Assembly: GCA_025769875.1 (NCBI GenBank)
Contig: JAGFNK010000025.1
Location: 62,001-126,000, forward strand
From: Russula earlei
Taxonomy: Eukaryota > Basidiomycota > Agaricomycetes > Russulales > Russulaceae
Direction: 5' to 3'
Length of the DNA stretch: 64,000 nt
This document shows, piece by piece, positions 10,622-19,278 of this stretch. Within the stretch, counting starts at the first letter, position 1; each line of letters opens with the position of its first letter. The notes beneath the pieces are model-generated. The model was not told the DNA's origin. It did not search any database and was given only the letters and a program-made list of their open reading frames with translations. A program made the position numbers and the translations under genes.

Positions 10622-13600
10622 TTAGGGGTTACTCCTGGTGGGAATTGTTCTAAGCGCCTTCGGATATTTCCGATGGAAGTCTTTAACAAGTGATTGCGCT
10701 TTTGATAGGTTAGATGCTGGTTCCCAAGTATTTTCTGCGACCGTATACCCTTTCCATTTAACTAGGTATTGGATTCCTTTGCGGTTTGGGGAGAGCCGAG
10801 AGTTTAGGATCTGTTCTACTTCATATTGTTCTTCACCTTCGACTAATATTGGTGGCGGGTTTGAAAAGTTAGGACCATGGGCAATGGTTTCTTTGTAAGG
10901 TTTAATCAGGGAGTGGTGAAAAACCGGGTGTATCTTCCAAGACTTTGGTAGTTCGAGGCGAACGTTTACTGGATAGGCAGTGGTGACTTTGAATGGCCCA
11001 TAGCGTCGAGGGGCTAGTTTTGCTTTTGGGTGAGTCGGTTCGTAGATTCGTGGCTTCCAGCCATACTTGATCCCCTTCTTTAAAACGAAATGTGGAGGAT
11101 TGAGGTCCTGATTGCTTCATGATTTCTGTTGCTCGGTTCAGGGAGGCAGCTACTTCTTCTCTGAGTTGGTTTAGTCTTGATAGTCTTTCTTGGATTGAAG
11201 GGAACTTTGATGTAAAGGCAAGGGGCGGAGCAAATGTTGGGTTAAAGCCATACCAGACTTCAAACGGGGGTTTGTTCGTAGCACTGTGTTGTCTGGCATT
11301 ATGTGCGAACTCCATAAAGGGAACTAGTTCTGCCCAATTGTCTGCTTGATGGTTGCAAAATATTCGTAGGTATTGTTCTAGTTCTTGGTTAACTCGTTCT
11401 GTTTCTCCGTCTGTCTGTGGGTGATATGCTGTGCTTAATGATACTTTGACATTTAACTTTTTCCATAGTTCTTGAGTGACTTTTGCTGCGAATTGAGGGC
11501 CTCTGTCCGATATTATTTGTGTTGGGAGCCCTATTCTTCTCCAGACATTGTTCATGATTAGTGTCGCTGTTTCGTCTGCTGTGATTGTCTTGTGGCAAGG
11601 GGTAATGATTATTGCTTTACTGAATCGATCTACCACGACTAGGAGGCTGTCGAAGCCTTGTGAAATCGGTAGGTCCGTGATAAAGTCCATAGTAATGCTT
11701 TTCCATACTTCTCCAGCTGGTGTAATCGGTACAAGGGGTGTTTCTGTCTTTGGACGGTTCTTTGTACTTTGGCAAATTGCGCAACCATCTACATAACTTT
11801 TGACATAAGGTTAGCATTCCTGGCCACCAATAGTTTCGGCTGATTAGTTCATAAGTTTTCCATTGGCCAGGATGCCCAGTGGCAAGGGAGTCGTGGTGTA
11901 GTTTTAGAATTTTCTTTCTTAGGGTGTCGTTGTTTGGGATATAGACTTTTCCTTTGAATAGTATTAGTCCATCTTCAAGGTTCCAGTCCTGTAAGCCTTT
12001 GGATAGTCGCCTTGGTCCATTCTTTATAATGATTGCTAACGCGTTAGATACTTCTGGGTCATAGTCTTTGCTAGATCGTAGTTGTTGTCGAAGTTCCTGG
12101 TCGCCGATTGGTTCTGTAGCAGAGGTGCGTGTTGCTCTAATTTTAAAAAATTTGTCATCTAGGAGCACCTTTCCATCATTTTCGTTTTGTATCCCCTCTT
12201 TAAAGTCTGGCCGCCTGGACAGACCGTCTGCTTTGTTCATAGTTCCTGGGTGGTGGGTGATGGTGAAGTCGAAATTGCTGAGGAGGAGTGCCCATCGGGC
12301 TTGTCGTCTCGTGAGTTTCTGTTTTGTCATGAAGTATGTCAAGTTATTGTGGTCTGTCCATAGATCAATGGGGTGTGTAGCGCCTTCAAGGTAGTGTCGG
12401 AAGTGCCAGAGGGATAAGACAATAGCAAGGAGTTCTTTATCATAGATCATGTAATTTCGTTGTGCGGGGTCCAAGGATTTCGAGAAATAGGCTACTGGGT
12501 GATATCTGTTAAATTCATCGGGTTGTTCCAAGATTGCACCGACTGCAAAGTCACTTGCATCGCAGATGAGTCGAAAGGGTTTCGTGTGGTTAGGTAACAT
12601 GAGGATTGGGGCCGTTGTGAATGCTTGGATTAGTTTCTGAAATGCTTGTTCTTCATCGTCTTCCCACTTGAAGGGGTTTTCTTTCTTTGTTAAGTTAAAC
12701 AAGGGCCGTGCTATTCGAGAGTATTGGTGGATAAATCGTCGATAGAAGTTGCAGAATCCTAGAAATGCTTGTACTTCCGTAACATTGGTCGGAGTAGGCC
12801 ACTTTGTAATGCCTATTAACTTGTCTTGGTCCATGGATATTCGTCCTTGGGAGATATTGATGCCTAGGTAACTAATAGAGGTTTGTCGGAAAGCACATTT
12901 CTCTGGTTTCAAGTATAAGTCGTGGTCTTGGAGTGTTTTTAGGACCTTATGTGTCCAGTCGTCTAGTTCGTTCAAGGTTTGCGCCATGATTAGTATATCA
13001 TCTAGATAAACAACCACTCGTTCAGTGGCAATGTATTTTGCTAGGATGGTGTTCATAAAGCGTTGGAAAGTGGCTGGGGCAGTTGCAGAGACCAAATGTC
13101 ATTATCAATGGTTCGAAGAGTCCTAATGGTGTCTTGAATGCTGCGAGGTGTTCATCGCCCTCTCTGAGGCGAATATTGTTGTATCCCCATCGTACGTCAA
13201 ACTTGGTAAAGTATTGGGCTCCTTGGAGTTTGTCAATTAATTCAGGAATCAAGGGTAGTGGATACGCGTCTTTGACAGTTGCTGTATTCAGGGCTCTGTA
13301 GTCTTGCACTGGTCGTAGATTTCCTCCTTTCTTTTCTACAAAGAAGAATGGGCTGGCAATAGCTGCTTTTGATGGTCGGATTGTGCCTCTTTCAAATGTT
13401 CGTCTAAGTATTCTTTTAGGGCTTGTAGTTCCTTGGGAGTAAGTCGATAAATGCCAGAATCAGCGTCGGGCGATCCCTGGTTTTAGATTGATTGCATGGT
13501 CCCATGGTTGGTGAGCAGGAAGGCGTTGAGAAGCTTGTTCATCGAAAACCTTTCGCCATTTCAAGAATTGGGCAGGGATAAGTTCGTCTAATGTCTTAGG

Positions 13601-14240
13601 GGGTGTTTCCTGCATTGGCTAGCTTGGTAGCTGTGGTTGATTTGGCTCTTATGTTGATTGTTATTGGGCTAAACGCATCGTGGATTTGTTCGTCAACACA
13701 TGGGTTCAATGGTCCTTCAGTATCTGGGAAGATTAGTGCAGCAATGTCCGTAAACTCGGGTTCTTCTTCTTCAGGGAAAGTAAGCGCTTGTATTTGGTAA
13801 TTCCGCGTTCCAGATGCAGATGCAATGGTTATGCTTGGGTGTGTGGTAAGGCAAGTTCGGGGGCAGTTCCTCAGTGTGATTGTATCATTTGCCCAATCAA
13901 TATCTGGGTTGTGGTGTCGTAGCCAATCTGTTCCTAAGATAATGTCGTGATCTCCAATGTTAGTGACAAGGAATTCTGCTTGTTCATCATGAGTGGCGCC
14001 TGTGTGCGCTTGAATGCGAAGTCTTTGGATGGTGCTAAAGCGTATTAGTCCATTGGCATTTTGTGTTCCGTCTACATTTTGTGCTGGCAAGGGTTTGATC
14101 ATAGTTCGAAGGTGCAGGTGGTGTCTTTGTGCAAATCGTTCATGGATTATCATTCCTTCTGCTCCACTGTCGAGCAGGGCTCTTGCACCGATTTCTTTGC
14201 CGCTTGTCTTTCCCTACCAAGGTAACTTTCAAGGCGATGG
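10622..14240 (-). pseudogene. pol: Element B pol: protease, RT, RNase H, integrase, chromodomain
   Basis: Polyprotein that makes and integrates element cDNA. Seen from the N-terminus: protease GARALLDSGAEG near 14190-14157 and IILGTDWLRHHNPDIDW; RT with TKFDVRWGYNNIRL and VYLDDILI near 13010-12987; RNase H ICDASDFAVGAIL and TDHNNLTYF; integrase zinc finger (HHDSLATGHPGQ...YWWPGM), core [48 protein letters not shown]-like linker; chromodomain IQYLVKWKGYTVAENTWEP; stop at 10624. Frameshifts occur between 13095 and 13020, near 11700 and near 11000. The chromodomain probably directs integration to H3K9-methylated chromatin, as in other chromoviruses. Confidence 0.85.
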
Positions 14241-14342
14241 AAGGGGAGCGAATATTCTTGGTAAAAACTTTGGGGTAATTGATTTCTCTTTGTATCGTAC
14301 TGATTTGGACCATGTCCCTCCTCGGTGCAGAAGGGGGTCCAA

Positions 14343-15854
14343 TTAAAAATCCATAGGAGCAGATCTTGGGCGGAGGATCGAGTCTGCAAGTGTCTCTCTC
14401 CAAGTCGTTAGTGAAGCAACAGGAACGGGTTCTTCTTGCGCAGGTTCGACTGTTTTCATCTTGGATGGTTGTAGCTCTGACTGTTTGGGGGCGAGAACCT
14501 TGTCGTTGGCGTCCTTGAGCTGCTTTCTTTGCTCTACATTGATTTGCCATATGATTCTTCTTTCCACAATAATAACAGAGATTGTTCTTGCGTCGAAATT
14601 CTTTTTCTGCATCTGTGAGGGGTTTCCTTTCACTTCTGGATTCCCAGGGTCGTTCATTGGGCTCTCCTTGGTACAAGTTAATTTCCAATGGATTATCTGA
14701 TCCTTGAGTGTTCAATCCTCGGGCACGCACAGAGCGTCCTCCTCGAAAAGCAGTAGGAGTTGTATAGGTGGAAAAGGTTGTCGAATTCTCTTGCTGCTTT
14801 GACAAGGGCTGCAAGCGTAGTTGGTGTTGGTGTGATTCCCAGTATTTTCTGATGTAAGGCCGGGTTGATGTTCTTCCTAAATGCGTACATCTTTGTTCTT
14901 TCATCGGTGGTAGCTCGTGATGCGTGGTGCGACCATTTCTGATACCATTCATTAAATGGTAGTCTTCCTTGATAATAGGTGTGCATGATATTAGCGGAGG
15001 CCAACTCTGCTTCTGCAGGAATAAAATGATCGGCAAAGGCTTTCTTGAAGTCGTCCCATGACCCATAGTCTGCTACGGTACGAGCCATAGCCTTGGTGGT
15101 TTGTTCTCTAGCCCATGCTCCAGCGGGTGTTCCTACTTTAAAGTGGGTTAGTGCAGCGGCAACTTTCTTGCTTTCATCTGTAAAGGAGTCGCCATTGATG
15201 TAATAATAATTGGCCAAAGCTGCCCAAAAGGCTTCTGCGTTATCAGCCTTTCCGTCAAAGGGTTCTGGTGCTGTTCCAACAAGGCGCTGGATTGCTTGAC
15301 ATGGTGGGATTCTGAGTTGTTGTAGCTGTAACAATAGGTGGGGCTGAACCTTGTAGTTGGATTCTAGTTGGAGTGAGCGTTCGAGGGACTGCTTGTGGTA
15401 CGTTGCTAGTTGTATGAGGAGTAGGTTGTTGGGTATTACGCCGAGTAGAAGGTCCTGGAGTGGTGCTTCGAGTGCTCTGAGCAGTTCCTAGGATAGCGGT
15501 AACTTCTTGAGGTGTTCTGGCTGAGAAATCGACTTCTCGATTGTTATAGTAAACCCAATGTCTTCTAGAACGGCTCCACTTGACTGGTCTGTCTAGGAAG
15601 AGGCCTGAATAGTTATAGGGGTTGAAGTCTTGAACGTTTTCTGCTCCTGGGGCTGCCGCTTTAAGTTGTTCGGTGGTAACTTCGTCGTTATCGTCTTCGT
15701 ATAACCAAGTGTCAGAAAGATTTCCGTGGTTGATAATAGGTGTGCCTGCAAATTTTCCTCGGTAACAGTGATCTTGGGTGTCGTAACTGAGGTTTTCAAA
15801 TAGGAGTGGGATTAGATTTTCTTCTTCGTCAGTGATGTCTCTCCTAGTGCTCAT
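14343..15854 (-). pseudogene. gag: Element B Gag with CCHC zinc knuckle
   Basis: Structural protein that packages element RNA. The ATG at 15854-15852 (MSTRRDITDEEENLI) is the first ATG on the sense strand downstream of the inferred transcription start. The N-terminal part runs to about 15340. The retroviral-type gag domain follows in another frame (GTAPEPFDGKADNAEAFW ... GSWDDFKKAFADHFIP ... YQGRLPFNEWYQKW), then a knuckle CYYCGKKNHMANQC near 14560. One-base shifts near 15320 and 14740 break the frame. The start-codon context is weak (TCTATGA). The second copy of the element at 48.7-49.0 kb has the same N-terminus. Confidence 0.8.
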
Positions 15855-15858
15855 AGAT

Positions 15859-16479
15859 CTAGACGACTGTTATAGTCCAATGGCCGTTGTTCCAAGGATA
15901 TGCAATGGTGTAGGCTGGCTTTAGTCGAATGGTATCAGGTCTTCCTTGATGTTTTCTTAATTGGATTCGGGAGTATTCTTCAGTAATGCTGCTTTGTGTT
16001 AGAACTACTCGGGTTTTCCACAGATATCCTTCAAATTCTGCTGGAGAGATGGCAAAGTCACTTATTTCCTTGGTGGGGTGCTTGTAAACTATAAAGTGTG
16101 TCAGTCGTTGATGCCAAGCTTGGGTACAATAATTCTTGAATTCAATTAACTCTCTCCTTGAACGCGTAGGTAGGTTTAATGCTAAGAAGGATTGTTCTGG
16201 TAGATAACAGTGTAAATCAGTATTCCTAAGATCGGCACTATCAGGGGATTCAACAAGGGGTGATGCAAAGGGTTGGATAGGTATGACAGGGGTAGGAATA
16301 CGATTGGTAAACAAGGGTACGTAGGCGTCAGGAGGGGTAGGAGGTAATGGTCTTTCAACAAGAAATCCTCTTGCGTTGGGAATTGTTTCTCTCTCAGGGG
16401 GTCGTTGGGATGACGCGCGTCTCCTGTGTCGAGGAGCCAGATTTATCGAATGGGGAGATGGTAATCGCCTGGCGTCCAC
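15859..16479 (-). CDS. Element B leader ORF3, no methionine codon
   Basis: Open frame of about 206 codons, ending four bases before the Gag ATG and overlapping the end of ORF2 by 37 bases. There is no ATG in it; the first in-frame near-cognate codon that could open it is GTG at 16479. The product would have a Pro/Arg-rich N-terminal third and a compact C-terminal part (YLPEQSFLALNLPTRS, FIVYKHPTKEISDFAIS, YPWNNGHWTITVV). It resembles no family I know. The reading frame is recognisable in the second copy (about 49.05-49.65 kb), which argues for past coding. Initiation could be non-AUG, or by coupling from ORF2 through the overlap. Function unknown. Confidence 0.55.
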   Translation of the reverse strand: MDARRLPSPHSINLAPRHRRRASSQRPPERETIPNARGFLVERPLPPTPPDAYVPLFTNRIPTPVIPIQPFASPLVESPDSADLRNTDLHCYLPEQSFLALNLPTRSRRELIEFKNYCTQAWHQRLTHFIVYKHPTKEISDFAISPAEFEGYLWKTRVVLTQSSITEEYSRIQLRKHQGRPDTIRLKPAYTIAYPWNNGHWTITVV

Positions 16480-17360
16480 AAGGTAATTCCGTCAGGAGTA
16501 GGGGGTGTGTCTGGTCGAAAGTTGCACGTGCAATACTCTGTTTTGCAGTTACACCTTGCCGTCCACGGATTTGACTCAGTATCTTCTGTGCTGGCAGACC
16601 AACGTTCTTGGCTAGTTGGGACAGTGGTCTGAATCGGTGTGAGGGGTCGAGGGGCGAGACTTGAGGCTTCTAGGATTGCTGGGACAGAATAGTATGCAGG
16701 GGGACCAGTATATGAGGCGTCTGGGCTGGTAATTGCCCAAGGTTGATTGTAGTCTGCGTCGTATAGCCAAGAGTTAGTTTCCCAGTCAAAGGTGTTGTGT
16801 ATTCCTGGTACAACAGCAAGTTGGACGTAAGATTGATTTTCCCTTTGTATTCTGTTGAGGCGTAGGTGGTAGAACTGGACAGTGAGACGGTAGTAGCTGA
16901 TGTATGTCCAAGCCAGATAAAACAAGCGATACCCTGTCCTTAAAGAGTGGACAATGATGTGGTGGCGTGGTTGAATGACTCTGGTCCAAAGGTTTAATTC
17001 ACTAGTGCGTAAGGACTGGTAGTCAACTGGCTGTCCTTGGATGTTCTTCGCTTGAGCAAGGTGCCAATATAGTAGTTGTTGTCGTGCTGGAGGTAGAAGT
17101 CGACTAAGGGTTTCAAGATATAGTGCGTGTTCGTCGTGGCTTAAGAGTTGTCCAAAAGGCAAGACTTCAAGGAACTCTTTAACAATAAGATGGGGGAAAT
17201 CCTCGTGAGGTGGTTCAACTCCTGGTACGTCGTGTAAGTTGGTTAAAGTGGTGACAGGGAATGCGACGGAGGTCCAAGTTCGATAATGATTTAGGTTTAA
17301 GACGTGTCTGGTGATAGCGTCTTCTTCTTCGTCTTCTTCTAAGGCGTATTCTCGTGGCAC
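16443..17360 (-). CDS. Element B leader ORF2, no methionine codon
   Basis: Open frame of about 305 codons from GTG at 17360, extending about 13 more sense codons upstream to a TAA. It contains no ATG. Features: acidic N-terminus (YALEEDEEEDAITRH), an aromatic-rich middle (GYRLFYLAWTYISYYRLTV) and a Cys cluster near the C-terminus (RCNCKTEYCTC). It is clearly recognisable in the second copy (about 49.63-50.53 kb: HYQTWTS, PFGQLLSHDEYAL, KCNCKAEYCTC). No database family comes to mind. It could be a leader-encoded accessory or an extended structural protein of the element. That it is translated at all is inference from the long open frame and conservation. Confidence 0.55.
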   Translation of the reverse strand: MPREYALEEDEEEDAITRHVLNLNHYRTWTSVAFPVTTLTNLHDVPGVEPPHEDFPHLIVKEFLEVLPFGQLLSHDEHALYLETLSRLLPPARQQLLYWHLAQAKNIQGQPVDYQSLRTSELNLWTRVIQPRHHIIVHSLRTGYRLFYLAWTYISYYRLTVQFYHLRLNRIQRENQSYVQLAVVPGIHNTFDWETNSWLYDADYNQPWAITSPDASYTGPPAYYSVPAILEASSLAPRPLTPIQTTVPTSQERWSASTEDTESNPWTARCNCKTEYCTCNFRPDTPPTPDGITLWTPGDYHLPIR

Positions 17361-17414
17361 TTTAGTTAAAACAAAAGGATCTTTATTCGATCTTTATTGA
17401 AGCGTTACAAGGGT

Positions 17415-17435
17415 GGTTCTTACTTTTTAAGAACC
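17415..17435. other. Hairpin over the ORF1 stop codon
   Basis: GGTTCTTA, a five-base loop and TAAGAACC form an 8-bp perfect stem that contains the ORF1 stop. The same structure with one changed base is present in the second copy near 50595. Confidence 0.6.
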
Positions 17436-18351
17436 GTGCGCAAGATCTATGGTTTCGAGACGGTACCTCTCGATTAATTCGAGAGGGTTAGGGGGAATGC
17501 GAGGCGTGAAACAGAAGCGAAGTAACTGAGGGTTGAATCGTATGGTGTCGACTGTATAAGTCGAGTAATGACGTAGGGATACGCGGTTACTGTTCTCCTC
17601 GAAGTGTAAGTAACCGTAAGCGAAAGCAAGGCGTCCGTCCAAGAAATCGTGTACAATGGATAAGCAAAATGAGCCCTCGTAAGCAGGGCGGTAAATAGCA
17701 GGCAAGGTAAGTAGTTTCCTAAACAAAGAAGTATTGAAGATGTATGCGATGCGTCCGAGGGGGAAGTCAGCGTCCGGGGCGTAGATCCCGACGTTGGAAC
17801 AGATGCCAAAGGGGGTTAGATTGTACTGGGTGGCAAGGGCAGAGTTGGAGGGTTCGACCGCAAAAGTGTGGACGATGCGTGCACGAAAGGCAGTGGTGAA
17901 GGTGTCTGTGAAGGCGCGACGACTCAACTGGTCTGAGGTAGGGATGCGTCCTAGATAATCTTGGTGGTTGAGGTCGTGGAGGGGACGCCACTGCTCGCGG
18001 GATCGATTAGTAGTGGGGAGGACGAAGTACTGGTGAGGGTGGAATCGGAATGCTGTGCAAGGAGGACGGTCGAGGAAGCCTTCAGGCAAGGGAGGACGGT
18101 CCGCTTGCTGTTGCTCGTTCTGCGCTGGAGGGGGAGTGCCGAACAGGGACAAAGTCGCCTGGGATAGGCTGGGCAGTGGTAGGGGACGAGGGGGGAGCCG
18201 TTGGGGAGTACAAGAGGCTGAGGGGTGAGGACACGTCGACCGGGTCGATGTCTTCAGTGAGGATGCGAAGGGCGGTGCGTGGGGTAGGTTGCAGAGGAGA
18301 AGGGAGGCGCAAGGAGGTGTTAACCAAAGTGGGGGAGTTAGGAGTGGACAC
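17427..18351 (-). pseudogene. Element B leader ORF1, no methionine codon, one frameshift
   Basis: About 308 codons when one extra base near 18133 is allowed for; the undamaged frame is seen in the second copy (51527 to about 51100). The N-terminal 70 residues are Ser/Pro/Thr-rich. The rest is compact (FRFHPHQYFVLPTTNRS, YLGRIPTSDQLSRRAF, GRLAFAYGYLHFEENSN). No methionine codon is present; GTG at 18351 or another non-AUG codon would have to open it, since an in-frame TGA lies about six codons upstream. The TAA stop at 17429-17427 sits in a perfect hairpin. No family recognised. Confidence 0.5.
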
Positions 18352-18385
18352 TTGAGCGTTGGCTGGTCAATACAGGGATGATGAG

Positions 18386-18395
18386 AGACTGTCCA
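18386..18395 (-). other. Self-complementary primer-binding site of element B
   Basis: In minus sense TGGACAGTCT, two bases inside the 5' LTR. It is the exact complement of AGACTGTCCA in the LTR (minus sense; plus 27325-27334 in the 5' LTR), about 33 bases after the TATA box, where RNA would start. This is the layout of Tf1-type self-priming. Confidence 0.6.
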
Positions 18396-18397
18396 GA

Positions 18398-18649
18398 TGT
18401 CAAGACACGTACTGCTGATCCGTGTGGACTCAGGAGCAGGTGGGCAAGGGTCGGAACAGATGGTATGCGGCGTAGGCGGCGTTGAACAAGAGGACGAGCC
18501 AAATGACTAAGATGTACCAGATGGGGACTGGTACGTGTAACTGGAGGCAGAGGCGAAGGTTAGAAGCCAGTGCAACGAGGGGCTTTAAACAAGGCGGTCG
18601 TAGAAGAGTACCTTGGAAGCGAGAGGAGTCTTTAAACTGAGCGGTCGCG
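18398..18649 (-). mobile_element. Element B 5' LTR, inner part (split by element C)
   Basis: Matches 9544-9793 of the 3' LTR, starting TGTCAAGACACG at 18398. It stops at TCGCG (18645-18649), the target duplication of element C, and resumes at 27287 with the same five bases. Confidence 0.9.
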
Positions 18650-19237
18650 TGTTAAGGCTCCAAAGTGCCTTAAATAAGATCAATGGTCGCGTCTATAAAC
18701 GTGTCCTACCAATGCAGATATGCTTGAGTCAAGCAAGCAATACTCGTGGAGGGGAAGGAGTGTTAGATCCTTCTAGAGTATGACAACAAGATGAGAGGGG
18801 CTCTGCAGACGGGGTAGGAGTCAACTGTTTGGGATTGGCAGACTAAGTCGAGCTTAGGGCTCAACTGTTACGACTGGGGGCTTTATATAGCCCTACAGGG
18901 ATAAGGTTTGTACTACTGTAGTACTAGTCGGTGCTATAGAAGCAAAACATGGCTCATAGAAGCGAGGTTGCTTCTATGTAAACGATCTCGGTGCTGGAAG
19001 CATTAAGTGCTTCCCCAATCAAGGAATCGACGTACGTGGCGGTACAGGAACATCTGGGACAGAAGCAATGCTACTCATTGCTTCTTCAGTACATCTTCTG
19101 AAAGATACGATCAACGCGCTCCGAATGTGATATCAAGGAACATAAACGATCAAGATCTGACGCACGCATAATGCAAACGATGCAGTCCATAGTTCAGGTG
19201 TTCCGGCATCTTCCGGACCCCAAACCACTCGGTAACA
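18650..19237 (-). repeat. Element C 3' LTR
   Basis: TG...CA ends (TGTTAAGGCTCC at 18650, CACTCGGTAACA at 19237 on the plus strand). TATA box CTATATAAAG on the minus strand near 18890. Nearly identical to 26699-27286. Confidence 0.95.
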
Positions 19238-19278
19238 TTACCCCTCCTTCAGATTGGTGGTCCCACACACCAACGATT

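Larger units (their letters stand above)
10375..18397 (-). mobile_element. Chromovirus element B, internal region
   Basis: Ty3/gypsy element of the chromodomain class on the minus strand. Order in sense direction: PBS (18395-18386), three methionine-free leader ORFs, Gag with CCHC knuckle, aspartic protease (DSGA), reverse transcriptase (VYLDDILI), RNase H, HHCC integrase and chromodomain, then the polypurine tract. Gag and pol carry several one-base frameshifts, so this copy is inactive, but most domains are readable. No TSD pairs its two ends: 9539-9543 is TGGTG and the right side is CCATC. One flank has probably been rearranged. Confidence 0.85.
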
